A program made the position numbers and the translations under genes. The notes below the pieces were generated by a model. That model was not told where the DNA came from and ran no database searches. It saw only the letters and a list, made by a program, of their open reading frames with translations. Below, piece after piece: positions 45,247 through 54,157 of a stretch of 64,000 bases of DNA. Origin of the DNA: UBA5359 sp002410925 [NCBI: bacterium UBP13_UBA5359] (lineage in GTDB: Bacteria > UBP13 > UBA5359); assembly GCA_002410925.1 (NCBI GenBank), contig DHPR01000012.1, positions 250,381-314,380 on the forward strand, written 5' to 3'. The stretch's first letter is position 1. Every line of letters begins with the position of its first letter.

Positions 45247-46611
45247 TTAATTTCTCATTCTTTCGGCCAATGCTTTCAATACTTTATTCAGATTCTCGTC
45301 AACCAGGCTTAATCTCTTTATTTGGTTGCAGGCATGTATTACGGTAGAATGATCCTTCCCTCCAAACTGATTACCTATATCCGGCAAGGAAGCTTCCGTC
45401 ATCTCTCGACATAAGAACATAGCTATCTGCCTTGGAAAGACAATAGCGCGGGTTCTTTTGGAGGATTTCATATCTGCTATCTTTATATTGAAATGGTCTG
45501 CTACAGCCTTTTGTATATTCTGTATGGTCACCTCTTTCGGTCTGTTTTTAGGAAGGATATCTTTAAGCACTTCAGCTGCTCTTTCTATCGTGATCGGAGT
45601 ATTGGTTAACGAAGAAAAGGCAGTTATTCTTATAAGTGCACCTTCCAGTTCTCGAATATTATTGGAGATGTTGGTAGCTATAAACTCGATAACGGCATCA
45701 GGAATATCCAAATTATCCTTGTTTGCCTTTTTTTGCAAAATAGCTATTCTCGTTTCAAGATCCGGTGGCTGAATATCTATTGTTAATCCCCATTTAAGTC
45801 TTGACCGCAATCGTTCATCTGTAAGATGTAGTTCACTTGGAGGACGATCGCTGGTTATAACTATCTGTTTGTTTGTTTCATGAAGGGTATTAAAAGTATG
45901 GAAGAATTCCTCCTGTGTTCTATCTTTGCCGGCAATGAATTGAATATCATCGACCAACCATATATCCACATTTCTATATCTGCTTCTAAACTCTGTCGTT
46001 CGTTCCTCTCGGATGGAGGTGATGACATCGTTGGTAAACTTCTCTGCAGAAACATATATCACATGAGAATCATTTTTATCATTATTAATATAATTCCCTA
46101 TGGCGTGCATAAGATGTGTCTTTCCCAGACCTACTCCTCCGTAAATAAAGAGAGGGTTATACATAGTTGCCGGAGATTTGGCTACTGCCAGCGAGGCTGC
46201 CTGGGCAAAGCGATTGCTAGTGCCGACAACAAAAGTATCGAAGTTATATTTAGGATTAATGGGAATAAATGAAAAATCATCTCTCTCCATGCTTTCAGAT
46301 GCTCTTCGCGAGCCCTTTTTTTTGGCTCTTTCTGCTACCGTCGGTAGCTCCTCCTCTTCTGTGACGACGAATTTTAATTTAACATCACTATTGCAAATAG
46401 CTTTAAGAGTATCTTCAATCGATCGTGAAGATCTCTTCTCTATCCAGTCTTTAGCAAAATCGCTGGATACTCCCACAGTAAAAATATCATCCTTAAAGGA
46501 GATAGGAGAAATAGTTTTAAGCCAGGTTTCGAACCCTGCCTTGCTTGTTTTTGTTTTAAGCAGAATAAGGGCTTTATTCCAAATCTCCGTATGAGGGGCA
46601 TTCTTAGGCAT
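45247..46611 (-). CDS. dnaA: Chromosomal replication initiator DnaA
   Basis: The 454-residue protein has the four DnaA domains: N-terminal interaction domain (about 1-85), variable linker, AAA+ domain (NRFAQAASLAVAK, FIYGGVGLGKTHLMHAIGN Walker A, VDDIQFIAGK Walker B) and C-terminal DnaA-box-binding domain with the signature GGKDHSTVIHACNQI. It binds the boxes found on both sides of the gene. GGAGG is 12 bases before the ATG, and 39 bases separate it from the GHKL-winged-helix gene, so both may be one transcript. Confidence 0.98.
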   Translation of the reverse strand: MPKNAPHTEIWNKALILLKTKTSKAGFETWLKTISPISFKDDIFTVGVSSDFAKDWIEKRSSRSIEDTLKAICNSDVKLKFVVTEEEELPTVAERAKKKGSRRASESMERDDFSFIPINPKYNFDTFVVGTSNRFAQAASLAVAKSPATMYNPLFIYGGVGLGKTHLMHAIGNYINNDKNDSHVIYVSAEKFTNDVITSIREERTTEFRSRYRNVDIWLVDDIQFIAGKDRTQEEFFHTFNTLHETNKQIVITSDRPPSELHLTDERLRSRLKWGLTIDIQPPDLETRIAILQKKANKDNLDIPDAVIEFIATNISNNIRELEGALIRITAFSSLTNTPITIERAAEVLKDILPKNRPKEVTIQNIQKAVADHFNIKIADMKSSKRTRAIVFPRQIAMFLCREMTEASLPDIGNQFGGKDHSTVIHACNQIKRLSLVDENLNKVLKALAERMRN

Positions 46612-46650
46612 AGTCTAATAAAACCTCCAGTAATAATTAGGTATAAATAA

Positions 46651-47466
46651 TTATTTCAAAATGAGATCAATCTGCATCAAACCCTCCTCTGTTAGAGATC
46701 TCTTACCATTCTCATCACAACGCAAAAGATCTATTTTCTCCAAATAAGCCATATCTCTATGCGCCGTGCTAAGGCTTATATTGAGTTCCTTAGCTACGAT
46801 GCTCGGGCCTGCAAGACTCAATTCCATAATCAAGAGAAGCACTCTTTTTTGGCGATCTGTAAGTGAAGGCAACGGTTTTCTTTTTTTTCTGCTCTCTTCT
46901 TTTTGCTCTCCACCGGTATCCCGGGGAGAAGCAGCTCCTAAAGATAGAGTTATAACGGTTCCTTGAGACAGATTATCCTCTATAGTTATGGCACCGCCTA
47001 TGTAGCTCAGAGCCTCTTTAACAATGGGCAATCCTGAGCCAACACCTTTTATATACTCCTTAATCTGGGCATTTGCTGTGGAAAAACCTGGTAGAAAGGC
47101 TTTTTCCTTGTTCTTTATTCCTGGGCCTCGGTCAGAGATTCTAATCGTATTACCGTCATCCAAGACCGTTATAATGGCATCTCGAAAATAAGCATGTATA
47201 AGGTTTTCCACTAACTCTTTAATTATAATATAAGGAAGTTTTCCTCCCTTGCTCTGAGAGGCTTCATAAGTCTTTGTCGCTAGTAAATGTATAAATTCCA
47301 GGCAGTTGCTACTGCTAAGCTCTATTACACGTGGCGAGGTTGTAGGAGAATCATATACTGCCAGGCGAACGCTAGATTCCTTTTCCAGTAAAGGTTGGGC
47401 ATTTTTATAAAAGGGATGGGAAAGGTTTCCCTCCTTTGCCATAACTTTTCGAGGATACTTCCGCAT
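46651..47466 (-). CDS. GHKL-ATPase/winged-helix fusion protein next to dnaA
   Basis: The 271-residue protein has a histidine-kinase-like ATP-binding domain (about 55-180): IIIKELVENLIHAYF is the N box, ISDRGPGIKN the G1 box, and IKGVGSGLPIVKEAL the G2 region. No His-containing dimerisation helix or receiver is present, as in anti-sigma-type ATPases. A basic linker (EESRKKRKP) leads to a winged helix-turn-helix (KRVLLLIMELSLAGPSIVAK, ELNISLSTAHRDMAYLEKID) at 200-271. ATP-dependent control of transcription is the obvious idea; the product could regulate the downstream dnaA. I do not recognise a named family. Confidence 0.7.
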   Translation of the reverse strand: MRKYPRKVMAKEGNLSHPFYKNAQPLLEKESSVRLAVYDSPTTSPRVIELSSSNCLEFIHLLATKTYEASQSKGGKLPYIIIKELVENLIHAYFRDAIITVLDDGNTIRISDRGPGIKNKEKAFLPGFSTANAQIKEYIKGVGSGLPIVKEALSYIGGAITIEDNLSQGTVITLSLGAASPRDTGGEQKEESRKKRKPLPSLTDRQKRVLLLIMELSLAGPSIVAKELNISLSTAHRDMAYLEKIDLLRCDENGKRSLTEEGLMQIDLILK

Positions 47467-47908
47467 TTTTCAACACCGCATAATACTTTATCTCAACAAT
47501 AATACATATTCTATGAACAGAAGCGGAATCCTGCCTTTCCAACTTTCTTTCAGGCTTTCCAGAAGGCATACCAATCAACGAAATATACCGGAAAGCTGTG
47601 GACAAAAAGAGAGGCAGGAATAGAGGGGAAAGGCTCGGTCTTAAAATATTTTCACCCGGCAAAGCCCCTTCCTGCGCAGCATAAAGGCCGCTTGTTCTGC
47701 TGGTAAGGCAAAGTCAATAGGATCTTTTCCACAAAACTATCCACAGATGTTGATAACTTTTGATTGTTTGATAATGATAACAGAGGATAAGCCCTTTTTC
47801 AATTAGCAATGATTATCATCAAATATCATCATTGGTAGTTTTGTTTGCTTGCTGTGGCATAGTGCCTGTGATATAATCCACCTATAATTTTGTAAGGATG
47901 AAAAAGAG
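47467..47908. other. Origin-side intergenic region with DnaA-box cluster
   Basis: The 442-base gap between the GHKL gene and rpmH holds TTTTCCACA (47725-47733), CTATCCACA (47737-47745) and TGTTGATAA (47748-47756, reverse box), closely spaced, and TGTGGACAA (47597-47605, reverse box). AT-rich sequence follows (47760-47850). The layout matches the upstream half of bipartite Bacillus origins, where boxes lie between rpmH and dnaA. No coding sequence with a ribosome binding site is present. Confidence 0.6.
47849..47877 (+). promoter_or_regulatory. rpmH promoter
   Basis: TTGCTG (47849-47854) and TATAAT (47872-47877) are separated by 17 bases and lie 31 bases before the rpmH start. The -10 is perfect and the -35 matches TTGACA in four of six positions. 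Confidence 0.65.
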
Positions 47909-48043
47909 ATGAAAAGGACTTATCAGCCAAAGGTAAGAAGAAGAAAAAGAGTTCACGGCTTTCTTTCCAGGATGAGCACTCCCGGAGGAAGGGGAGTTAT
48001 CAGAGCCCGAAGAGCCAAAGGCAGAAAGGTTCTGTCCGCCTAG
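47909..48043 (+). CDS. rpmH: Ribosomal protein bL34
   Basis: The 44-residue product starts [20 protein letters not shown] and ends with the usual [12 protein letters not shown] tail, the complete L34 pattern (KRTYQP..RKR.HGFxxRM.T..GR..I..RRxKGRxxLSA). It is a very basic protein of the large ribosomal subunit. AAGGATG stands ten bases before the ATG. The gene is the first of the rpmH-rnpA-yidD-yidC-jag operon. Confidence 0.97.
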   Translation: MKRTYQPKVRRRKRVHGFLSRMSTPGGRGVIRARRAKGRKVLSA

Positions 48044-48054
48044 GACAAGCTTTC

Positions 48055-48399
48055 GTGCGCAGAGAGAGTCTGAAAAAAAGGCAGGAGTTTACCGATCTCT
48101 ATCAACGTGGATACAGGTATTCCAATGCCTTGTTGGTTCTCAGAGTCATCCATACCGAAGAGGATAAACAAGGGTTAGGATTGGCTGTCAGTAAAAAGAT
48201 AGGAAACGCCGTTACCAGAAACAGGGTTAAGAGATTGCTGAGAGAAGCGGTTCGGCAAGAAGCGAAAGAAGTGGTTTCAGGAGTAAATATTCTTCTGATC
48301 GCCCGAAAGGGTATTGAAAAGGCAACCTGCCAGAGTGTCGAAGCAGCCGTAAAGGAGCTTTTCGAGCGTGCGCATCTGTATAAAGCTGATGTTGACTAA
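48055..48399 (+). CDS. rnpA: Ribonuclease P protein component
   Basis: The 114-residue basic protein has the RNase P signature RNRVKRLLREAVR (about 62-74) preceded by GLAVSKKIGNAVT. It helps the RNA subunit bind precursor tRNA. It starts with GTG 48055, twelve bases after the rpmH stop codon. The short C-terminal helix EAAVKELFERAHLYK completes the fold. Confidence 0.95.
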   Translation: MRRESLKKRQEFTDLYQRGYRYSNALLVLRVIHTEEDKQGLGLAVSKKIGNAVTRNRVKRLLREAVRQEAKEVVSGVNILLIARKGIEKATCQSVEAAVKELFERAHLYKADVD

Positions 48400-48601
48400 A
48401 ATAGCTCTGGCGATGATACGGTTATATCAGCGCTTTTTATCTCCTGTTTTTTCTTCGGCCTGCCGTTTTAGTCCTAGCTGCTCCAATTATGCTTATCAGG
48501 CAATAGATAAATATGGATTAGCAAAGGGACTTTTTTTAACTGCCAGGCGTCTTTTAAGATGCCATCCCTTCAATCCTGGAGGAGAGGATCCCGTTCCTTA
48601 A
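48389..48601 (+). CDS. yidD: Membrane protein insertion efficiency factor YidD
   Basis: A 70-residue protein with the YidD signature: IRLYQRFLSPVFSSACRFSP, then CSNYAYQAIDKYG, GLFLTARRLLRCHPF and NPGGEDPVP. The Cys residues are conserved in the family. It assists YidC-dependent insertion. ATG 48389 gives the usual length; a GTG at 48368 in the rnpA tail would add seven residues. Its start overlaps the rnpA end by 11 bases. Confidence 0.92.
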   Translation: MLTKIALAMIRLYQRFLSPVFSSACRFSPSCSNYAYQAIDKYGLAKGLFLTARRLLRCHPFNPGGEDPVP

Positions 48602-48634
48602 ATTACGCCGCTAAATGGAGGATTGTATAGCAGA

Positions 48635-49282
48635 ATGTGGAGTTTTTTAGTTAATGTTATGAGGGATGTTCTGTCCCATTTTTATCAATGGACGGGCAAT
48701 TATGGTGTAGCCGTCATTCTACTTACGGTAGCAGTGAAAGCGGTGCTGTATCCTCTCACTCACCAACAATTCAAATCTATGAGAGATATGCAGAAGCTTC
48801 AGCCGTTGATGAAAGAATTACAGGATAAATACAAGGACAAGCCGGAGGAGCTTCAGAGAAGGATGCTGAATCTCTATAAGGAGAATAAAGTAAATCCACT
48901 GGGCGGATGTTTGCCATTGCTAATTCAGATGCCTATTCTTTTCATGCTTTATTCCGCGGTGCTCTCTTTTAAAACGGCCTTTGCCACAGAGGGTTTTCTT
49001 TGGATAAACAATCTTGCTCTTCCTGATATTCCGTTGCTTCTGCTTTATGCCATTAGCCTTTACCTGTCATCAAAAATGACGGTTACGGATCCGTCACAGG
49101 CACAAACGCAGAATACGATGGCAGTGATGATGCCCTTTGTTTTTACCTTTATGGCCTGGATATATAAGTGGCCGGCGGCATTTATACTTTATTGGTTGGT
49201 TTTCAATATTTTGAGCACGGTACAACAGTATTTCATCATGCGTGCACCGGATAAGGAGAAGCAACAGAAGATAGGTTCATGA
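48635..49282 (+). CDS. yidC: Membrane insertase YidC/Oxa1
   Basis: The 215-residue protein is the short form, without the large periplasmic domain of Gram-negative YidC. Hydrophobic segments are GVAVILLTVAVKAVLYPLTH, PLLIQMPILFMLYSAVLSF, LALPDIPLLLLYAISLYL and VFTFMAWIYKWPAAFILYWL, with the cytoplasmic coiled hairpin KELQDKYKDKPEELQRRML and a positively charged groove residue after the first core segment. I use ATG 48635 rather than TTG 48623, which lies right on the GGAGG. Confidence 0.93.
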   Translation: MWSFLVNVMRDVLSHFYQWTGNYGVAVILLTVAVKAVLYPLTHQQFKSMRDMQKLQPLMKELQDKYKDKPEELQRRMLNLYKENKVNPLGGCLPLLIQMPILFMLYSAVLSFKTAFATEGFLWINNLALPDIPLLLLYAISLYLSSKMTVTDPSQAQTQNTMAVMMPFVFTFMAWIYKWPAAFILYWLVFNILSTVQQYFIMRAPDKEKQQKIGS

Positions 49283-49304
49283 ATCCAAAAAGGAGGAGAC
49301 TGCA

Positions 49305-49952
49305 ATGGGAAGTATAGAACAGACAGGAAAGACCGTAGAGGAAGCTATACAAGCGGCATTGAAGGCTCTGGGCGTAAGCAGAGAGGATATTACGGTTGAG
49401 GTCTTGGATGAACCTGTAAAAGGAATGTTCGGGCTTGGAACCAAAGAGGCCCGGATAAGAGTATCAACTAAGGATGATAAAGGAGAAGCCTTTGGCGGAG
49501 CCGATAGTGAAGATCAGCAAAAAGCAAAGGACTCTTTTATACAAGTTATTTCTCGTATGGGATTGGCTGCAGAAGTAGAATCCTGGGAGGAAGACGGATA
49601 TATACATATAAATGCAGAAGGCCCGGACATGGGCATAATAATCGGTCGGCAGGGACAGACTCTGGATGCCCTTCAATTTATTCTCAATCTTATTCTGAAC
49701 AAGAACCGCGAGGAGCGGATAAGAGTTATACTGGATGCCGAATTTTATCGCGAGAGAAGGAAGAAACTTCTGGCAAATATGGCGGAAAAGATGGCCGCAA
49801 GAGCCATGGAAACCGGGCAGGAGGTAGTCTTGTCGGCAATGACTCCTTTTGAGCGCCGAGTGATACATACCACCCTTCAGGGGAATGAGAATGTCGTAAC
49901 TTTCAGCGAAGGAGAAGACCCTTACAGACGAGTGATCGTACGCCCAAGATAA
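49305..49952 (+). CDS. jag: RNA-binding protein Jag/KhpB (Jag-N, KH, R3H)
   Basis: The 215-residue protein has a Jag-N domain (about 1-50; TVEEAIQAALKALGVSREDI), a KH domain with MGIIIGRQGQTLDALQFILN (about 108-127) and an R3H domain (about 150-210; MTPFERRVIHTTLQ). It is the Firmicutes KhpB/EloR type that acts with KhpA in cell elongation. AGGAGG lies nine bases before the ATG. A strong terminator follows after 80 bases. Confidence 0.93.
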   Translation: MGSIEQTGKTVEEAIQAALKALGVSREDITVEVLDEPVKGMFGLGTKEARIRVSTKDDKGEAFGGADSEDQQKAKDSFIQVISRMGLAAEVESWEEDGYIHINAEGPDMGIIIGRQGQTLDALQFILNLILNKNREERIRVILDAEFYRERRKKLLANMAEKMAARAMETGQEVVLSAMTPFERRVIHTTLQGNENVVTFSEGEDPYRRVIVRPR

Positions 49953-50033
49953 TTCCTGCAAGCGCCTACTATGCGTAAAAAGATATATACGCTCTTCGAA
50001 GAGCTGTCACTTCTGAATTTGGGTATATGATAT

Positions 50034-50065
50034 AATAGCCGGGGAGGTCTTCCCCGGCTATTTTT
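50034..50065 (+). terminator. Rho-independent terminator after jag
   Basis: AATAGCCGGGGA (50034-50045) and TCCCCGGCTATT (50051-50062) form a perfect twelve-base-pair stem with loop GGTCT, followed by a T-run (TTTTT, including the end of the stem). It closes the rpmH-jag operon. A 14-base palindrome GCTCTTCGAAGAGC precedes it at 49991-50004. Confidence 0.9.
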
Positions 50066-50110
50066 AAGAGGGAAAAAGCGTATACGGTTTTCCGAAAAGA
50101 GGTTATGAAT

Positions 50111-51490
50111 ATGGAAAGAGATACCATTGTCGCCGTTTCTACTCCTCCTGGAGAGGGCGCTCTTGCCATTATCAGGATAAGCGGACAGGGTGCCGTCGAA
50201 ATAGCCCGGAGCCTCTTCAGAACCGGCAGCGCCGGTATTGTGGAGACTTTTGAAAGCCATAGAGTTTACTACGGATTTATTCTCGATTTGAAAGACGGCA
50301 AGAAGATAGATGAGGTGCTTTTAACGGTCTTGCTGGCGCCACGATCTTATACGCGCGAGGATACGATAGAGATTAGCGCCCACGGCGGGATGCAGCCGGT
50401 AAGAGAGATCTTGCGGCAGACGCTCTCCGCCGGTGCCAGATTGGCGGAGCCGGGCGAATTTACCAAACGGGCATTTCTTAACGGTCGCCTGGATTTGGCG
50501 CAGGCCGAAGCAGTTATGAGCGTCATTAGATCTCGCACAGAGGCCGGATTGAAGAGCGCGGTCAGCCAGCTCAGAGGGTTTTTGTCACGCAATATTGAGG
50601 AGCTGCGCCGGGAGATCATCGGGCTGCTGGCGCTTATGGAAGCAGAGATAGACTTTCCTGAGGATGTTGAGCTTTCAGCTGTTTATGATGAATCTTTGAA
50701 GAAGATTCAAGGGCTTATTAGAAAATTGGATGATCTTATCGCTTCGGCTGATAAAGGGCGCATTTTACAGGAAGGAGCTTCTCTGGCTATTGTGGGTAAA
50801 CCCAATGTTGGAAAATCGAGCCTGTTGAACAGACTTTTACGAGAAGCACGGGCTATTGTTACAGAGATACCGGGAACAACCAGGGATGTTTTGGAAGCCA
50901 TGGTCAACATCGGCGGAGTGCCGGTAAGGGCCTTTGATACAGCTGGAATACGAGCTACGACAGATAGGGTGGAGCGCATCGGTGTAGAGAGAGCCAGAGA
51001 GGTTATCTTGCAGGCCGATATTCTATTGTTGGTTTTGGACGGGTCTCAACCGCTTACCGAGGAAGATTCCGTTTTGGCCGCCGAATGTGCACAAAAAAGA
51101 AGCATTTTGGTGATCAACAAGAGAGATTTACCGCAGGCTATCAATAAAGAGGCGCTGACAGAAATGGCGCCCGGAAGCTCTCTGCTGCATATCTCATCTC
51201 TCACAGGTGAAGGCATGCCGGCATTGGAGGCCGAGATTGCCTCCATGCTTTTAGGCGGCGAAATAGTCTTGGAACACATAACCGTAGCTAATATACGTCA
51301 AGTTGAAGCGCTGGTTAGAGCTACGGAGGCACTGCGGACAGGAAGAGAGGCCATACTCTGCGGGCAACCGGCAGAGATCACGGCGGTGGATCTGCATGAC
51401 GCTGCCGATGCACTGGGTGAAATTACGGGGGAAACTACCACCGATGATGTAGTAGATAGAATATTCTCCGATTTTTGCGTAGGGAAGTAA
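50111..51490 (+). CDS. mnmE: tRNA-modifying GTPase MnmE
   Basis: With MnmG this enzyme makes 5-carboxymethylaminomethyl-uridine at the wobble position. The N-terminal folate-binding domain (TIVAVSTPPGEGALAIIRIS), a central helical domain and an inserted G domain are visible: GKPNVGKSSLLNRLL (P-loop), EIPGTTRDVLEA, DTAGIR (G3), and VINKRDLPQ (G4, NKRD). The C-terminal DRIFSDFCVGK is typical (FCIGK motif). ATG 50111 has GAGG eight bases ahead. Its stop is two bases from the mnmG start. Confidence 0.96.
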   Translation: MERDTIVAVSTPPGEGALAIIRISGQGAVEIARSLFRTGSAGIVETFESHRVYYGFILDLKDGKKIDEVLLTVLLAPRSYTREDTIEISAHGGMQPVREILRQTLSAGARLAEPGEFTKRAFLNGRLDLAQAEAVMSVIRSRTEAGLKSAVSQLRGFLSRNIEELRREIIGLLALMEAEIDFPEDVELSAVYDESLKKIQGLIRKLDDLIASADKGRILQEGASLAIVGKPNVGKSSLLNRLLREARAIVTEIPGTTRDVLEAMVNIGGVPVRAFDTAGIRATTDRVERIGVERAREVILQADILLLVLDGSQPLTEEDSVLAAECAQKRSILVINKRDLPQAINKEALTEMAPGSSLLHISSLTGEGMPALEAEIASMLLGGEIVLEHITVANIRQVEALVRATEALRTGREAILCGQPAEITAVDLHDAADALGEITGETTTDDVVDRIFSDFCVGK

Positions 51491-51492
51491 TT

Positions 51493-53394
51493 ATGATCTA
51501 TGAAAAAAGATATGATATTATCGTTATAGGTGCCGGCCATGCCGGATGCGAAGCGGCCTTGGCTTCGGCCAGAATGGGATGTACCACCCTTTTGCTGACC
51601 ATCAATCTTGACAGTATAGCACTTCTGCCGTGCAACTGCTCCATAGGAGGACCCGCCAAAGCCCAGCTTGTCAGAGAAATTGATGCTCTGGGCGGCGAAA
51701 TGGGCCGAAACATAGATAAGAGCTTTACGCATATAAGGATGCTTAATCTCAGCAAAGGACCGGCGGTGCAGGCTCTGAGAGCGCAGGTGGATAAAAAACA
51801 TTATCAGATGGAGATGAAGCATACGCTGGAAACCCAAGACAGGCTGGATATAAAGCAGGCTATGGTGGAGGAGATCCTCTGTGAAGGATCGGCTGTAACC
51901 GGCGTCAGAGTGCAAAGCGGGTTGGAATATCGTAGCCAGGCTGTGATCATTGCCGTCGGAACATTTATGGAGGGGTTGATTCATATCGGCGAGACCTCTT
52001 TTCCTGCCGGACGAGCCGGGGAGTTTCCCTCCATCAGCCTGGCACAGAATTTAAAATATCTCGGTTTCCGTTTGGGACGCCTGAAGACTGGAACGCCTCC
52101 TAGAATAGATGCCCGCACGATCGATTTATCCCAGGGGAAAATTCAGGAATCCGAGGATGTGCCGCTATCCTTCTCTTACACCACCGGCCCAATTTCCGGC
52201 CGTGGCCGTCTGTCATGCTGGCTGATGGAAACAAATGAGCAGACACACCGTATGATTCGCGATAATCTTCATCGCTCGCCACTTTTCTCCGGGCGCATCA
52301 AGGGCATGGGGCCTCGTTACTGCCCCTCCATTGAAGACAAGGTTGTTCGTTTTCCCGATAAAGAGAGGCATCAGGTCTTTCTGGAGCGGGAAGGATGGAA
52401 TACCAGTGAGGTTTACTTGCAGGGCCTCTCCTCTTCTCTGCCGGAAGATGTCCAGATTGCTGTCGTTCATAGCGTAAAAGGCCTGGAAAAGGCAGAGTTG
52501 ATGCGTCCCGGCTATGCCATAGAGTATGATTTTCTTCTGCCGGTTCAGCTCTTTCCCACATTGGAAACGAAGCTTATAAAAGGGCTTTACGCTGCTGGGC
52601 AGATAAACGGGACATCGGGTTATGAAGAAGCGGCGGCACAGGGTATTATGGCTGGTATAAACGCCGCAGCTGCGATCCAGAAGCTGTCACCGTTGATCTT
52701 ATTACGCTCAGAGGCTTATATAGGTGTTTTGATAGATGATCTTGTTACAAAAGGCACGGAGGAGCCCTATAGAATGCTTACTTCCAGGGCCGAGTACAGG
52801 TTGATTCTGCGACAGGGGAATGCCGATTTGCGTCTGACGGAGAAGGGCTACCGCTATGGCCTTATACTCGAGGAGCGGTATCAACGATTTGCTATCAGAC
52901 GAGAGATGATAGAGCTTGAAACCGCTCGCCTCAAAGAGACTCGGCTGCGTCCGACAGAGCAGGTGCAGCGTTTGTTACGAGATCTGGGCAGCGAGGGGCT
53001 TGGAAAGGCCGTTAGCCTGGCGGATATTCTTAAACGTCCGGATATGACCTATCAGAGGATGGCTGCTCTGGATACAGCTCGTCCTCCGCTTCCGCCGGAT
53101 GTGATAAGCGAGACAGAAACAGAGATCAAATATGAGGGCTATATAGAGAAGCAACAACATCAGGTAGAGCAGTATCAGCGCCTTGAAGCCAGGCTTATTC
53201 CCGAAGGGATCGACTATGATGCTATCTCCAGCCTATCACGAGAGGGACGGGAGAAATTAAAGGGCATTCGCCCGGTATCAGTGGGCCAGGCCTCGAGAAT
53301 TGCCGGCCTTACGCCGGTCGATATAACGATACTCATCGTCCATTTGGAGCAACAACGCCTGCGGGCTCTAAAACAAAGAGAGAAAAGGTCATGA
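51493..53394 (+). CDS. mnmG: tRNA uridine-5-carboxymethylaminomethyl(34) synthesis enzyme MnmG
   Basis: An FAD-dependent partner of MnmE: YDIIVIGAGHAGCEAALAS (FAD-binding GxGxxG), PCNCSIGGPAKAQLVREIDA (family signature) and LKTGTPPRIDARTIDLS. The C-terminal region ends PVSVGQASRIAGLTPVDITI, the MnmE-interaction domain. 633 residues is normal. ATG 51493 is chosen because the upstream frame lies inside mnmE and the GxGxxG then stands near residue 13. rsmG begins before it ends (ATGA overlap). Confidence 0.96.
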   Translation: MIYEKRYDIIVIGAGHAGCEAALASARMGCTTLLLTINLDSIALLPCNCSIGGPAKAQLVREIDALGGEMGRNIDKSFTHIRMLNLSKGPAVQALRAQVDKKHYQMEMKHTLETQDRLDIKQAMVEEILCEGSAVTGVRVQSGLEYRSQAVIIAVGTFMEGLIHIGETSFPAGRAGEFPSISLAQNLKYLGFRLGRLKTGTPPRIDARTIDLSQGKIQESEDVPLSFSYTTGPISGRGRLSCWLMETNEQTHRMIRDNLHRSPLFSGRIKGMGPRYCPSIEDKVVRFPDKERHQVFLEREGWNTSEVYLQGLSSSLPEDVQIAVVHSVKGLEKAELMRPGYAIEYDFLLPVQLFPTLETKLIKGLYAAGQINGTSGYEEAAAQGIMAGINAAAAIQKLSPLILLRSEAYIGVLIDDLVTKGTEEPYRMLTSRAEYRLILRQGNADLRLTEKGYRYGLILEERYQRFAIRREMIELETARLKETRLRPTEQVQRLLRDLGSEGLGKAVSLADILKRPDMTYQRMAALDTARPPLPPDVISETETEIKYEGYIEKQQHQVEQYQRLEARLIPEGIDYDAISSLSREGREKLKGIRPVSVGQASRIAGLTPVDITILIVHLEQQRLRALKQREKRS

Positions 53395-54101
53395 AAGAGC
53401 ATAAAGATTTATTGATGTCATCGGCCGGTCAACAGGGAATTTCTCTTAACGATAAAGCTGTGAACAAGCTTCTGCACTATGCCGGCGAGATAGATCGTTG
53501 GAGTAGAGTGTATAACTTAACCGGAGCTACCGGCATAGAAAAGATTATCCGAGAGCATATTGCGGATTCTCTTTCACTATTAACTCTGGAAAGTATTCAT
53601 CAGGCAAAAAGCATTCTTGATATCGGCACTGGTGCCGGATTGCCGGGAATAGTTCTGGCTATCCTTTTGCCGGAAACAGAGATCTCCTTGCTGGAGGCCA
53701 ACGGAAAAAAGATACGTTTTCTGAAGAATATGGTAATCGATCTGCGCCTAAATGCTTCTGTTTTGGAAGGACGAGCAGAGGAGCTAGGACATAACGGGCT
53801 TTTCAGGGGCCGGTATGATCTGGTAACGGCCAGAGCAGTAGCGCGGATGAATATCCTGCTGGAGCTGTCAGTGCCCTTTCTTCGCGTGGGAGGGCATGTG
53901 GTTGCAATGAAAGGTCCTGATTATGCCGCCGATATAGCGGAGGCAACCCGAGCGCTGAAGCTTCTTCAGTGTGGAGAGATACATGTAAAAAATATTTCTA
54001 TAAACGGGAAAGAGCGTTATCTATTGGATATCATCAAGCTTTCCGCCACCCCGGAAACTTATCCGCGTCGCACGGGAATACCGGGCAAGAGGCCGTTATA
54101 A
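53391..54101 (+). CDS. rsmG: 16S rRNA (guanine-N7) methyltransferase RsmG
   Basis: The GidB enzyme that methylates G527 of 16S rRNA. IDRWSRVYNLTGATGIEKII is the RsmG N-terminal motif, SILDIGTGAGLPGIVLAIL is SAM motif I, and TARAVARMNILLELS is the family signature. 236 residues is normal. The start overlaps the mnmG stop by four bases. It is followed by parS sites and parA, the usual order. Confidence 0.94.
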   Translation: MKEHKDLLMSSAGQQGISLNDKAVNKLLHYAGEIDRWSRVYNLTGATGIEKIIREHIADSLSLLTLESIHQAKSILDIGTGAGLPGIVLAILLPETEISLLEANGKKIRFLKNMVIDLRLNASVLEGRAEELGHNGLFRGRYDLVTARAVARMNILLELSVPFLRVGGHVVAMKGPDYAADIAEATRALKLLQCGEIHVKNISINGKERYLLDIIKLSATPETYPRRTGIPGKRPL

Positions 54102-54139
54102 TGCCGAACAGATTGGAAGGTCTCTTAAAGGTGTTAAAA

Positions 54140-54155
54140 TGTTTCACGTGAAACA
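54140..54155. promoter_or_regulatory. parS site 1 (perfect consensus)
   Basis: TGTTTCACGTGAAACA, the perfect 16-base ParB site; the palindrome extends to AATG...CATT. It lies 39 bases after rsmG, the first of four sites within 2.3 kb. Confidence 0.97.
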
Positions 54156-54157
54156 TT

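Noticed and set aside
46530-46560. GGTTTCGAACCCTGCC, similar to the T-loop of a tRNA
   Set aside because: It is coding sequence of dnaA (FETWLKT region) and no cloverleaf can be drawn around it.
46766-46966. Short plus-strand frame inside the GHKL gene
   Set aside because: Shadow of a gene with clear ATP-binding boxes.
51298-51984. 228-codon minus-strand frame across mnmE and mnmG
   Set aside because: Shadow of two conserved genes; no family resemblance.
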